Below are positions 54,001 through 63,795 of a stretch of 64,000 nucleotides of DNA, in pieces. Below the pieces are notes generated by a model that saw only the letters and a program-made list of their open reading frames with translations, was not told where the DNA came from and searched no databases. Where the stretch lies: assembly GCA_022414725.1 (NCBI GenBank), contig CM039467.1, forward strand, positions 9,783,217-9,847,216. The letters are read 5' to 3'. This DNA comes from Microglena sp. YARC. Its lineage: Eukaryota > Chlorophyta > Chlorophyceae > Chlamydomonadales > Chlamydomonadaceae. Position numbers and translations under genes: made by a program. Position 1 is the stretch's first letter. Each line of letters starts with the position of its first letter.

Positions 54001-56327
54001 CCGAACCTACTATAACTGTACCTCTAACATCTCTAATACCCATACATCTTTATACCCATACCTCAAATACCCCCCCCCCCCCCCCCCCCCCTTCCCCCCC
54101 ACTGCATCCTCCCCTACCCCTACCTCAGATACCCCTACCAACGTATACCCACACCTCTAATAACCATACCTCTAACATCTCTAATACCCATACCTCAAAT
54201 ACCCATACCTCTCCACCACCCCTGCATCCTCTCGTGCTCCCCAGATTTACCAGCAGAAGATTGCCCCTGGTGAGGACCTCTCTTTCGAGTACACCTTCAC
54301 CCCTGACCACCGCCTGGAGGCCCGTGACTTCACCGTTGCTTTGACTGTGGTATACCACAACGACAAGGATCAGTACTTCTCAACCACCTTCTTCAACAAC
54401 ACCGTTGAGCTTGTCGAGCAGAAGCAGCTCATTGATTACGAGATGATCTCCCTGGTGGTGCTACTAGTTGCCATGGCATGCGGTGCAGGTGAGTGCTAGG
54501 CTTATTCAAGCTGCATGTTGGGGTATGTAATCAGACTGAGTAGTGGGATGGGTGGGGTATCCGGCAAAGGTGTGAGGTGATGCCATGAGCCGTCAGGGGG
54601 GCAGTGATTGATTACGAGATGATCTCCCTGGTAATGCTGCCATGGCCTGCGGTGCATGTGAGTTCTGGGCTTGGTCAAGCTGCACTTTTGGGTATATAAA
54701 GCAGACTGAGTGGTGGGATGGGTTGAGTTTCCGGTGAACGTTTGAGGTGATGTCATGAGCCGTCAGGGGGGCAGTCATTGATAACGGGATGATCTCCCTG
54801 GTGGTGCTGCTAGCTGCCATGGTCTGTGGTGCATGTGAGTGCTAGGCGTTGTCAAGCTGCACGCTAGGGTATATAAAGCAGAGTGAGTGGTGGGATGGGT
54901 TGAGTGTCCGGTGAAGGTGTGAGGTGATGCCATTTTCCGTCACGGGGGCAGTGATTGATGACCTGATGGTCTTTCTGGTGGTGCTGTTGCTTGCTGCCAT
55001 GTCCTGTAGTGCTGCTGCTTGCTTGCTGTCCTGTAGTGCTGCTGCTTGCTTGCTGTCATGTAGTGCTGCTGCTAGTTTGCTGCCATGGCCTGTAGTGCTG
55101 CTGCTTGCTTGCTGCCTTGGCCTGTAGTGCTGCGGCTTGCTTGCTGCCATGGCCTGTAGTGCTGCTGCTGGCTTGCTGTCATGGCCTGCTGTGCATGTGA
55201 GGGCTACGCCTATCTAGCCTAGGGTATATGGAGCAGGCTGTGTCCGATTGAATATGGGGTGAAGGTGCATCGATGGGTGGGTGGATGGATGGGTAGGAAG
55301 GTGGATGGGTCGTCTGCTCGATGGATGGCGCTGTCTCTCCAAGCACTGACTACCCTCATTTATGTTACTATAGTAGTCAGTAGCACACACACTCACCCAC
55401 CAACACACACCCCCTCCCCCCCCCCCAATTATGTTATGTCTACAGTGTACTTGGCGTATGACTTCGGCATGAACCACTTGCAAAACATGGGCATCGTAAA
55501 GAAACAGAAGAAGACTAAGAAGGTACGAATGCAATGACTGTCCTCGTGGTGCAGGCAGGAATTTTCCCCGAAATGTTACGATCGTAATATTAGTCCTTGT
55601 TTTGGCAAAAATGATTATCGTAATAAGAAACCTAAAACAAATATTGACTTCTATTGACTAAAATTGACCCAATTGATTAAAATCGTAATAAGGATGCTGT
55701 CTTGGGAGGAAGCAAATACAAAAAACGTAATAAGATTTGCCCTTTCAGATTTGAACAAACATCTCGTAATGTAGTGCCCAAAAGGCAAAATACAAGATGT
55801 ATGCCTGCCTTTCCATATGTTGCCATGCTTCCCCACTACCGTACTCAATTCTTGTGTTGCTGCCTACCGCCTGCCTTTCTTTTTGTGTCCTCCTTCCCCA
55901 CTACCGTACTCAATTCTTGTGTTGCTGCCTACCGCCTGCCTCTCTTTTTGTGCCCTCCTTCCCCACTACCGTACTCAATTATTGTGTTGCTGCCTACCGC
56001 CTGCCTCTCTTTTTGTGCTCTCCTTCTCCACTACTGTACTCAATTCTTGTGTTGCTGCTTACCGCCTGCCTTTCTTTTTGTGCCCTCCTTCCCCACTACT
56101 GTACTCAATTCTTGTGTTGCTGCCCACACCGCCTGCCTTTTCTTGTTGTTGCCATCCCACCAACGAAGAGATCGTATTTAAGTGCCAATGCATAATGCTG
56201 ACGTCCTTGTGTTTCTGTTGTCTGTTAATGCAAGGTTGAGGGTGGTGATGGCCCAGATTCAACTGACGAGTGGGTGAAGGGAACTGCCTACGACTCATAC
56301 AAGAAGAAGAAGGCTGTGACCAAGTAG
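50046..56327 (+). CDS. SSR1: Translocon-associated protein subunit alpha (TRAP-alpha / SSR1)
   Basis: Six exons (50046-50115, 50190-50290, 51091-51210, 54245-54488, 55446-55522, 56235-56327) splice into 234 residues. A signal peptide (MLSSMFGKTCFLLLACALLG) is followed by an ER-lumenal domain with the family pattern KFTAGKPVNVMLGIRNDASE, then YNVTAILGSLNSPMDFRMHI, QNFTQM and APGEDLSFEYTFTPD. One membrane span follows (EMISLVVLLVAMACGAVYLA), then a short Lys-rich cytosolic tail (KKQKKTKK; YKKKKAVTK). NVT, NFT and NNT are potential N-glycosylation sites, as in other TRAP-alpha proteins. The protein sits next to the Sec61 channel in the ER membrane and assists translocation of secretory proteins. 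Length and topology match the family. Introns carry junction copies and transposons, but the coding frame is intact. Confidence 0.93.
50190..50290 (+). CDS. SSR1: SSR1 exon 2
   Basis: The exon encodes EGVHPLTDLPAPGDITTGYF, then FPDHPTKKFTAGKP. The acceptor is 'ttcttcgcag' and the donor GTAGGT. Reading through the donor in frame gives non-family sequence, so splicing here is well supported. The intron before it is only 74 bp. Confidence 0.9.
50291..51090. other. SSR1 intron 2, with a long poly-C tract
   Basis: No coding sequence. An uninterrupted run of about 33 C lies at 51019-51051, just before the exon 3 acceptor 'ctcgttgcag', and a CCACC tract at 50826-50860. Confidence 0.75.
51091..51210 (+). 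CDS. SSR1: SSR1 exon 3
   Basis: The 40 codons read VNVMLGIRNDASETYNVTAI, then LGSLNSPMDFRMHIQNFTQM. The 'Y-N-V-T' and 'M-D-F...I-Q-N-F-T' blocks are the most recognisable family features. Donor GTGCGA, phase 0. Confidence 0.93.
51368..51937 (+). repeat. Three copies of the exon 3 end in intron 3
   Basis: The last 66 bp of exon 3 recur at 51368-51433, 51591-51660 and 51872-51937. The spacing is 223, 223 and 281 bp, counted from the original at 51145. Copy 1 is open and keeps the donor, copy 2 has a TAA, and copy 3 is open but has lost the donor GT. None has a proper acceptor, so they are junction duplicates rather than alternative exons. Confidence 0.9.
52095..52290. mobile_element. MITE-like inverted-repeat element (family 1) in SSR1 intron 3
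   Basis: The left end 'gagcagcagcttctaggcag' and the right end 'ctgccaagaagctggtgcag' with 'gtagccgaaaag' are imperfect inverted partners. 'gggtttggcccagtggcag' is an internal family landmark. Confidence 0.65.
52322..52800. mobile_element. Palindromic MITE-like element (family 2) carrying its own minisatellite
   Basis: The left end is 'gaacagcaatatgatatcaa' and the right end 'gatcatatgatacgtcggtc'. Inside, a unit of about 61 bp ('aacatatgatgccggcagtc', 'tgacgaggcaaacattacca', 'tttctattcaat') repeats six times at 52375-52715. Other family members have the unit once. Confidence 0.8.
52801..53420. other. SSR1 intron 3, repeat fragments
   Basis: A single arm of MITE family 1 lies at about 52868-52945 ('tataagtagcagcttctagg'). 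An AT-rich segment containing the inverted motif 'aaactaatatta' and 'actaatattag' lies at 53085-53150. A family-2 end ('caccatcatatgatatgccg') lies at 53172-53195. Confidence 0.55.
53437..53765 (+). pseudogene. Partial copy of SSR1 exon 4, split by a SINE
   Basis: 53437-53520 reads IPDHHLTPCDFTVAMTVVYY, then NDKE, and 53741-53765 continues QYFSTSC. These correspond to exon 4 PDHRLEARDFTVALTVVYHN, then DKDQYFSTTF. The copy has no stop before the insertion. It lacks the exon's 5' part and both splice sites, so it is a relic of a tandem duplication. Confidence 0.85.
53521..53724 (+). mobile_element. tRNA-derived SINE with 16-bp target duplication
   Basis: The 204-bp element starts near 'gaataaattggtctagtgg' (A box TGGTCTAGTGG), with B box 'gggttcaattccc' and tail 'ccaggcgttatcat'. 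TACAACGACAAAGAGC flanks it at 53505-53520 and 53725-53740. The duplicated target is coding sequence of the exon 4 copy, which orders events: exon duplication first, SINE second. Confidence 0.95.
53766..54244. repeat. Pyrimidine/ATA low-complexity array in SSR1 intron 3
   Basis: 'acctctaatacccatacctc' type motifs repeat irregularly and include a poly-C run at about 54068-54090. The stretch ends in the exon 4 acceptor 'cgtgctccccag'. Confidence 0.75.
54245..54488 (+). CDS. SSR1: SSR1 exon 4
   Basis: The 81 codons and one base read IYQQKIAPGEDLSFEYTFTP, then DHRLEARDFTVALTVVYHND, the NNT glycosylation site, and the start of the membrane span (YEMISLVVLLVAMACGA). Donor GTGAGT. Confidence 0.93.
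54489..55205 (+). repeat. Copies of the exon 4 donor side in intron 4
   Basis: 'gattacgagatgatctccct' with 'gccatggcctgcggtgcatg' and 'tgagt' recurs at about 54605, 54778 and 54950 (period about 173 bp). A 'tgtagtgctgctgcttgctt' array follows at 54985-55195. The first two copies retain GTGAGT donors. Confidence 0.88.
55446..55522 (+). CDS. SSR1: SSR1 exon 5
   Basis: Joined in phase 1 it reads VYLAYDFGMNHLQNMGIVKK, then QKKTKK. It completes the membrane span and starts the basic cytosolic tail. The acceptor is 'tgtctacag' and the donor GTACGA. Confidence 0.88.
55523..56234. repeat. SSR1 intron 5, including a 63-bp minisatellite (five copies)
   Basis: 'ttccccactaccgtactcaa' and 'ttcttgtgttgctgcctacc' recur from about 55830 to 56125 every 63 bp. 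This lies upstream of the exon 6 acceptor 'tctgttaatgcaag'. Confidence 0.88.
56235..56327 (+). CDS. SSR1: SSR1 exon 6 (C-terminus)
   Basis: The 30 codons plus TAG read VEGGDGPDSTDEWVKGTAYD, then SYKKKKAVTK. The Lys-rich end fits the cytosolic tail of the family. Confidence 0.85.
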   Translation, partial: VEGGDGPDSTDEWVKGTAYDSYKKKKAVTK

Positions 56328-56409
56328 AAGTCTCTTGGTCGCTTGTTTGTGCAAAGGGCGACATTTCATGCAGAAGATCAGTAATCCCGCACATTTTAGA
56401 GGGGTGTCT

Positions 56410-56640
56410 GAGAAATCCGGTGATGGTCAAGATTCAACTAACGAGTGGGCGAAGGTTTCTGCCTAAACCGGTAACTGGTTCAAGAAGAAGAAGACTGTGG
56501 CCAAGTAGATGTCTCCGGTAAATTTATATTTACTGCCGAAGACAACGAGCAGCCAAATTGTTGGCTGAAGCTATGTAACCAAGTTGAAGTAGATGTCTGT
56601 GTGTCGCTTGTTTACTTGTGCAAGGGGTAACACCACCACC
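56410..56640 (+). repeat. Duplicate of SSR1 exon 6 and 3' flank, interrupted by a MITE fragment
   Basis: 'ggtgatggtcaagattcaac' to 'tgtggccaagtagatgtct' (56418-56515) copies the last exon, with a premature TAA. The 3' flank copy ('tcgcttgtttacttgtgcaa') resumes at about 56595. A MITE-like motif ('actgccgaagacaacgagca') sits between. Confidence 0.8.
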
Positions 56641-56649
56641 ATCTAAGAG

Positions 56650-57180
56650 GGATAGTCCCTTGACCTGGCCATTTGGCCTGTATAACTCTTCTCATATACT
56701 ATCCTGCAACCATAAGTCCGTAACCCTGTATGGGTGCAGAACAGCCCTTTGTCAATCGAGACATTGGGACTACATGCCAGGTCAACGGTCGCGTGGGCCA
56801 GCTAGCTCTAGGTAATAGTACCTGCAGTTCGTGTACCGCGGTAGACCCTGACCCAGACTGCTGCCTGTAATAAGCTGGACCCTTCCCTACGTAACCTATC
56901 GATTGCCTCTACCTTGGCATTACAGGGCCATGCGCCCATGCCATCTTTTCTCTAACGTTTTTCGCATTGCTTTATTTCAGCTCTGGAGATATCTGATCAT
57001 TATTTTTGCATGTCTAGACGATGGATATTTAAAGCATTTATCATTTGTTTTTTTGAATGAATTGTTTTTTATATTTTATTAATTAATCCCAGATGCAGCC
57101 AGATGTCTAATAAATCACCGGGTAATTGAGAGAGAGGCTGACAACGTTAAAACGTCGATTTTGCAACGTCGATTGACTAA
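56650..57180. other. No recognisable gene
   Basis: Unique-looking sequence, AT-rich from 56990. No ORF or RNA gene I can support. Confidence 0.5.
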
Positions 57181-57181
57181 T

Positions 57182-57345
57182 GCAGGCCTATTTATGTAGA
57201 TTTGCATGCATATAAGATTAATGCCTGCCTGTCTATCTTGATAGGCAGGCATAGAAGACTAATGCCTGCCTATCTATCTAGATAGGCAGGCATATACGTG
57301 TAACTAATGCCTGCCTATCTATCTAGATAGGCATGCATGTAAGTG
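57182..57345. repeat. Tandem palindromes TGCCTGCCTATC...GATAGGCAGGCA
   Basis: Three full palindromes, 'tgcctgcctatctatctaga' followed by 'taggcaggcat', plus a half unit are spaced about 52-58 bp apart. A single related palindrome is at about 60122-60160. Each can form a hairpin with arms of about 14 bp. Confidence 0.88.
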
Positions 57346-58257
57346 TATGTAATACCCCCCTTCTCTTGCGCGCTTTAATTCACCGCACCTTAGCCTGGCA
57401 TCCGTACTGCCTGTACTACTGTCTGACTTGGAGCTGACGCTGTCCCTAGGCCGCCCTAAGCCGATAAAAGTGTCGAGATCGCACTGCGGCTTAACAGGTT
57501 GTCTTCCTCTTTTTACGACAATGCGTCCACATTCCTTTTTTCCACAATGCGTTCTCATTCCATGCTCTAGACAATTATGATAAGGTGCTTCCGACGTTAT
57601 GATGGACAAGTCGGATGAATGTACCGGTACGGAGCTTCCTGGTTGATGGCGCGCGTCCAAAGAAGACTCTTTTCCGTCGTATGCACCTAGACGAACTGAA
57701 CACGGGTGCAAGGCACAAGCGAGGTGAGCAATCCTTCTTCGCACAGCTAGCTAGCTAGTTAGCTCACACCTGAAAAAAGCAAACCACTACCGGTATGAAG
57801 CTTCCTAGTGGGGCGTACCCATAGATGACTCCTTTCCGTTGCTTGAACCTTAACGAACTTGCTTGAGACCAAGTGCTTGAAAGCATCTTGTAAGCCACAG
57901 TTAGACAACATGCTACTTCTTGTCCCTGCTTCTTGTGTACTGTCATTTCCCTGCTTCTTGTGTACGCTGTCATGTCCCAATATCAACAGTTTCACATCTG
58001 TCATGTCCCGATATCAACTGTCATGTCCCGATATCAACAGTTTCACATCCATTGTTCAGGCCACGATATCATGCATGGAGGGAAAGCTGCACTTCTTTGA
58101 CCATGTTGGTAAGATCCTGCAATGTTATCAGATGTGTATCTATCTCTCTTTGTACCCTATAATTTCCAAGGGAGCTTTCCAACATTCCTCAGAGTACCTG
58201 GAATAGCAAAAGCTGTCAAGTGCAGCCGTATCTGACATATCATACTGGTAAGGACTT
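57346..58257. other. No confident gene; short repeats
   Basis: 'catgtcccgatatcaactgt' type units repeat three to four times at 57970-58045. Two related segments occur at about 57600-57665 and 57780-57850 ('accggtatgaagcttcct' versus 'accggtacggagcttcct'). The open frame 57859-58206 has no recognisable content. Confidence 0.45.
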
Positions 58258-58570
58258 TCAGCAGAGCCCCCCTCCTGGGGGGTGGGAGCCCCTAGATTCA
58301 CCCCGTTGTCCGTTTGACCGACCAACCGACCGAAATATTGAAGCCTGGCACGTCAGCCAACAGCCTCATACGTAACTGGCTTTGGTCAGCTCCACTTTTT
58401 TCCCCCTCGAAATAATTATACAATTGATTGTTAGCTTCAAGTTGCCCTATGTTACGTTAGGTTTGGCTGAATGGCTAGTCATTTTCCAGGTTGTCAAAGT
58501 TGGCGAGCAGCCAAACTGCTGAGTGGAGCCAACTCCAAGTTTAAACTAAATAGCCAGACAGGGGAGCTGT
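58258..58570. repeat. Dispersed repeat related to 17.83-17.97 kb
   Basis: 'ggggtgggagcccctagatt', 'ttgtccgtttgaccgacc' and 'gaagcctggcacgtcagcc' parallel the segment at 17830-17965. A MITE family-1-like arm ('gttggcgagcagccaaactg') follows at about 58500. Confidence 0.6.
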
Positions 58571-59365
58571 CTAAAAGAGAACAACTCTGAAAGCCGAACA
58601 TACACCACCTAATGGGATCCATTTGAACATCTTTTTCCTTGACTGCAAAATTTATTGCTTAAGAACTTGCTTTATTGCTACGCAGGAGGAATACACGAGG
58701 CAGTGCTTGTGTCTGCATGTCGTCGCTTGACAAAAGTGCTAGGAGGAGATGTTGCAAGTGTCTACAATTGAAGGATCACTGTCAAGTTGGATGGCTAGTT
58801 TATAATGAAAGAGGAGAAACATGTCAGCAGTCCCTGATTTAAGGATAGCTAGGGCGTGGTCCACAGTTTACAATGACCATAAATATAGTCCTAGGCAGTC
58901 CCTGGTCTTGAAAATAGCAAGACTACCACGTGTTTGAGATCAGCGAGTCTAAAGAACCACCTGAAGGACTATCTACTACATTTATTTTGATGGGACACCT
59001 TTCCTTTCTGATTATGTTTATATCACAATTTTTACAAATTGCTTTTGGGGATCTCCGGATTTGTCGGGTTGATTCAGGTGAATTTCTGATTTTCTGACAT
59101 TTTTGAGGATGATTTCACATCTGAAAAATTCGAGGAATCTGACCATCGTTATGAAGTCCTATAAATATTCATTGTTTGATATAACTTTCTTCGAAACTCG
59201 GACTTCCAATATTTCTTGCTTACAGCGTCCGAACAATTTTCAGTGTGATTTCTGGAATCTTTCAGGCTTTTGAGATCCCTGATTTCTCGATTTCATTTGT
59301 TTTTCAGCATTCTGCAATTTTTACTGCGCTTTCTGGTATTTTTCTGGACAATGCGTTTGATATTT
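58571..59365. other. No recognisable gene
   Basis: AT-rich. Imperfect direct repeats with 'tgatttttcgactttatt' and 'ttttcagcgtcctggatttt' types occur across 59040-59340 and resume at 59850-60020. The LINE fragment therefore inserted into a repeat-like block. Confidence 0.5.
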
Positions 59366-59366
59366 A

Positions 59367-59837
59367 CATTACATTACATTACATTACATGTTAAAGTCTA
59401 CTTGACACCGCGAGGGTGTATGAGACTCTGTGCTTTAAACAATAAGAAAAAACACCCACAAAGCAAAAAACCCCATTACATCAGGGGTGTGTCGAGGACA
59501 AACAAACCAAGCTCCCAACCACCATTTTGGTGGCGTAGGTATTAAACCCCCTAGAGCCGGACCCAGATCTCAAACACTTACAGTGGCGGAGGTAAGAAGC
59601 TAACAAATGAGAAGTCACAAGAAGAAAAGAAAAAAAAGGGATAATCAATTACGGTGCCACTAAGCAGTCCAGGGCTTCCTGTCTTGCTCTTCTACAAGTA
59701 GAAAGATAGTCGGCTAGGTTGCTCCAGAAAGTCTTAGTGCCATTTCCATTCATAAAGGTTCTGAATGTGGAATCGCAGAATTCCACATTCCATACGGTTA
59801 AGTCGGTATCCTCATGGACATGCCTATAAATATCTAT
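59367..59837 (-). mobile_element. LINE 3' fragment, same family as 46.1 kb
   Basis: The reverse complement matches 47970-48430: the end of the RT ORF (with its TAA), the 3' UTR ('gtgtcaagtagactttaaca') and the tail, here (TGTAA)n at 59367-59390. It is strongly 5'-truncated, at about 470 bp. Similarity by eye is above 90%. Confidence 0.92.
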
Positions 59838-60289
59838 TTAAGAAAACTCTGATTTCAGTACGATTTCTAGAATTTTTCAGGATGATGCTTTTGACATCTG
59901 AACAAATCCTGTTTTTCGACTTTATTAGTTTTTCAGCGTCCTGGATTTTTAAGTGCGCATTCTAAACATTTGTAGGATGATCCTTTTGATATTTGAGACA
60001 TCTCTGATTTTCCGATGTTATTTTTGATTTGACCCCGGATTCATAAGAATTTCGGGTCCAGTTGTTAGGTCAGCTGCCTTTTTTAGGCGTAAACTGTAAC
60101 ACGACTATGAAGAGAGACTGATGCAGGCCTATCTTATGTAGATAGGCAGGCATATACGACTAGTGCCCTAATTTTCGATTAACTGCATCGGAAACTGATG
60201 CGAAGGGTCGACCCTTTGTCGCTCATAATTGTTACAAGGTTCTATACGCCAGGAATGGCGTCAAACCGTCTGCACATTGCAGTTAACAA

Positions 60290-60460
60290 TACTCCCCGTG
60301 CGATAATCACGGAAACCAGGGGTTTCTAGAACAAGTGTTGGTGCAGATTCGAACCGGTGACCACCGTCTGTGTAGACCATATTTAATCTTTGTCGCTCAG
60401 ATGGACAACTGGGTGAACTTGGGGGCTCCCGCCCGTAGAGGGGGACCCGCAAAAAAACAG
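60290..60460 (-). mobile_element. Possible tRNA-like SINE fragment
   Basis: On the minus strand 'caccggttcgaatctgcacc' is a good B box (GGTTCGAATCT). 'gggggctcccgcccgtagag' on the plus strand belongs to the family at 17.83 and 58.26 kb. Boundaries are not clear. Confidence 0.4.
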
Positions 60461-61158
60461 CCACTTGGCTACACAGAAAATCATGCAAGGCTGATGAGAG
60501 AGGGAGGTGATCACCCCTTCATCAGCCATGGTGGGTCCCGTGTTAACATGGGAGTTCCCAACCCTCCACATATGTCAGTGGCGGATCCTCCGATGGCCCA
60601 GGACCATTCCCCCGACCATTTGTTTCTCTCCCAGAATGAGCTTCTTCCCCTGATCCTCCCTGACAGCCTGGATGACTAGCTTGGATTTGTTCTTGTCCCT
60701 TTGTAGCAACCGTCTTGTTTCTGGCGGTGTAGGTGATGGGGGGTAGCTTATGTTTTCACTTCTCGAGTCTCCGTTTGACTCTTGACCTGTTTGGCTGCTC
60801 TCCTGTGCCCTCTCTCCGTCCTTCAGCTTGATGGTTTCTTGACAGATAGGCTTTGGACTCTCTTAGCTTTTCCCCGCTGGTCTTGGTCTTTCGCTTTTCC
60901 TCACGCTTTTTATCGTGTTAGTAGTTCTGCTTAGGTTGTTAAGTGTCCTTTCTTAGCTGTGCTTTTCCTTGTGGCGTTTTGGCTGACGGCTCGGCCTTGT
61001 GTTTGCCTTTAGATAGGGAGTGTTAAGGCCGCCTTTTTAGAGCTCTATGCCTCTCTCCTTGTTTGTTTGGTGATTTTCCTGTGCCTTTTGTCCTTCACGT
61101 CTTCTTGTAGAATCTCGCTTTTTAGGCCTCGGCAACTCTCAGCCCTTCTACAATATAC
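60460..61158. other. No confident gene; T-rich stretch
   Basis: The open frame 60335-60679 overlaps the SINE-like fragment and is probably fortuitous. From 60680 the plus strand is rich in CTTTTGT motifs. Confidence 0.4.
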
Positions 61159-61636
61159 TCTTAATTCGCTAGTTTCTCTATGCCTTGGTAGTTCGCATTG
61201 CTTGTTGTCAAGCCTTTTATTTGCTCTTTCGTACGCTTTTTTGGAGGTCACCTCCTGGACCAGGTTCTGAGGGGTATGTTGCCCAAACCCTCACTGTTAT
61301 GAAACTGTCCAGCTGCCTCGGCGCTGTTCAGTCTCGGCATTGATTTTTGCTGAGTATGTAACTATATCCTCTCTAAAGGCTGATGGCCCAGAGGGCTCGG
61401 AGAGGGCTCAATATACACTGAATTCGCTAGTTTCTCTATGCCTTAGTAGTTCGCTTTGCTTGTTGTCAAGGCTTTTAATTTGCTCTTTCGTACGCTTTTT
61501 TGGAGGTCACCTCCTGGACCAGGTTCTGAGGGGTATGTTGCCCAAAACCTCACTGTTATAAAACTGTCCAGCTGCCCCGGCGCTGTTCAGTATCGGCATT
61601 GATTGTTGCTGAGTATGTAACTATATCCTCTCCGCT
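61159..61636. repeat. Direct repeat, two copies of about 215 bp
   Basis: 'ttcgctagtttctctatgcc' starts both copies (about 61161 and 61416). They stay nearly identical through 'tggaggtcacctcctggacc' to 'gtaactatatcctctc'. The period is about 256 bp. Confidence 0.9.
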
Positions 61637-62067
61637 CGGAGTAGCTTCGGAGCAGCTTCGGAGTATGGGCCAGCTTCTCCTCGTCCCCGCAGGCCTGTGG
61701 ATCCGCGATTTTCCGACCGCAACTCGTCGTTCAGACTAGTCGGTTCCAGTTCAGCTAAATCAACAATCGGTCGGGCCACAATTTAGTTTGTGTTCGGTCA
61801 GTTCTTTCCGAGATTTTTGTATTAACCGCAGAACCGCGCGGCCTTTCCTACCCCGGGGTCCAACCCTGCTCCGTCTGATTAATTCGTCCCTTTCCGCTCG
61901 CAGTATGTTCCCCATTCCAGATGGGCCAGGGGTCCGAGAGATGCCTCTTAATTTAAACACTTGAGTATGGCGATGTCGGGGGTGTAGTGTCGAAACGGCT
62001 TCTGGACAGACGAACTACCCCAGTCCTCCAGGAAGACCGCTGCACCATCACATCCCCCATTGCACAG

Positions 62068-62451
62068 GCCTGAAAGATGCGCTCGAGCGAATTAACGTGA
62101 ATTTGACTCTGCATCAGAAGCGCAGTGTTTCCAGGTCAGCTCTTCAGAAAGCTTTCACTGCTTGGCCATTCGACATGACGTGCGCTGTGCACGATCCTCC
62201 AGACCTCCCGGAGCACTTCCAAGTAAGCCCGGAAGGTATTAGCATCTGCGGTTTCCTAACCCTGGAGGCATTGCCCGTGCAAGAAGCTCGCCTGTGCAGG
62301 GGATGCGCTCCCAACAAATATCGACCTATCAACAGGTTCTTGCCGGGACAGATGCGATGCTGCTACCATGTAGGTAGAAGGGTCAACCTACTTAGCGAGG
62401 ATCTGGCTATGGGGGGTTGGGGCTTATGTACACCATCCGGCAGCGAAAACA
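62068..62451 (+). CDS. Exon of an unrecognised plus-strand gene
   Basis: An open frame runs from a TGA at 61962 to the donor at 62452 (GTAAGT). A plausible start is the acceptor 'ttgcacag' at 62060-62067. It encodes LKDALERINVNLTLHQKRSV, then SRSALQKAFTAWPFDMTCAV, and ends GLCTPSGSEN. There are nine Cys, including CRGCAP and RCCYHV. I do not recognise a domain. Donor-junction copies downstream (62.57, 62.75 and 62.93 kb) support the exon end. The left edge is uncertain. Confidence 0.45.
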
Positions 62452-63130
62452 GTAAGTGTAAATGCACAGGCACTATTTCTTGGGCACACATGTTGCACAT
62501 TAACATGTGTGAGTGCAAATGACTTTTTTTCTGGGGTCAATACAGCTTGTGGCTGGGGGGGCTGAGAATCTTCTCTAACATCCAGCAGACAAAAACAATA
62601 AGCACACATGCACAACACCTACAGGAACATATGCTTGTGCGTGTACATTTTGTCTAGGTTCAATCTCTTAGTGCTCATGCATCTTGTCTTGGGTCAGCAC
62701 GTACTGCGGGTGGTTGGGGTTCATCTCCAAATTCCGAAAGCAAAAACAGTTGGCACACATGCACAGACACCTACATGACCACATTTAAGTGCACAGGAGC
62801 ATGTATTAGTGCATATACATTTTGTCTAGTTTCTATCTATTTTGTCTAGTTTCTATCTCTTAGTGCACATGCTTCTTGTCTAGGGTCAGCATGTGCCTAG
62901 GGTGTTGGGGGCCATTTCCATTTTCAGAAGGCAAAACAAGTAAGCACACATGCACAGACACCCACAGGAACTCATGCTAGTGCACTTTGATTTTGACTAG
63001 GATAAATCTACTCAGTCAGCATGTAGCTGTGGGATGGGGGGCTGGGGCTCATCTTTACCTACCAAAAGCATAACCAATAAGCACACATGTACATACACAT
63101 GCAAGAACATATCCCAAGCTAAATAACAAT
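62452..63130 (+). repeat. Tandem repeat derived from the 62.4-kb exon donor
   Basis: About four units of 170-190 bp carry a 'ggttggggcttatgtacacc'-like lead, 'aaaacagtaagtg' or 'aaaacaagtaagc', then 'cacacatgcacagacaccta' and 'cattttgtctaggtt'. They repeat the exon end and GTAAG donor with decreasing similarity. Confidence 0.75.
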
Positions 63131-63179
63131 GAGCCAGCACAAACATACAAATACAAATACACATGCATGTACACATAAA

Positions 63180-63466
63180 CATACACGTACATGTACGCAT
63201 ATCACTCCACCCCACTCATCCCCACTCCACCCCACTCCTGCCCACTCCCCCCTGCTCCTCCCCACTCCCCCCCACTCCACCCCTCTCCTCCCCACTCCTC
63301 ACTACTCCTCCCCACTCCACCCCATTCCACCTACCCCACTCCATCCCAATCCCCCCACTCCGCCCCACTTCTCCCCACTCCACGCCACTCCCCCACTTCA
63401 CCCCCCTCCTCCCCACTCCACCACACTCTACCCCCCTCCTCTCACCCCCCCCCCCCCCATCTGCAG
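63180..63466. repeat. CCCCACTCC low-complexity array
   Basis: Repeats of 'cccactcctccccactcc' type and a final poly-C run precede the acceptor 'catctgcag'. Open frames rich in Pro, His and Ser are artefacts. Confidence 0.9.
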
Positions 63467-63522
63467 CTCCTGATATGCTGCCACCAACAACAGCGGCACC
63501 TTGTTCCCAGCGGCCATCCGAG
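63467..63522 (+). CDS. Next exon of the unrecognised plus-strand gene
   Basis: After 'catctgcag', two bases complete the codon left by the 62.4-kb exon (A + CT = Thr). The 18 following codons read PDMLPPTTAAPCSQRPSE before the donor GTCAGT. The gene presumably continues beyond the window. Confidence 0.5.
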
Positions 63523-63795
63523 GTCAGTGTTAGTTGTAAGCCTAAAGTTTCCCCTGCGTCCGGAAGAACCGAACGTATTAGTAGTCGGGTGACGCCATCG
63601 GGAAAAGTGGCGTCGCACCTAGCACAGCTATTGACTTACAGGCGTTCAGTCATTAGCTTACGGAGGTTAGCTTTGCGCCATTGGCTTTTCAGCTATGGAG
63701 GTACTGTAGTTGGAGCCTTTAAGGAATCTGGAAAAGAAAATGGGCGAATAGACACAATGCATGTAATTCCCCCAACACAACAAGGTGACATAAAG

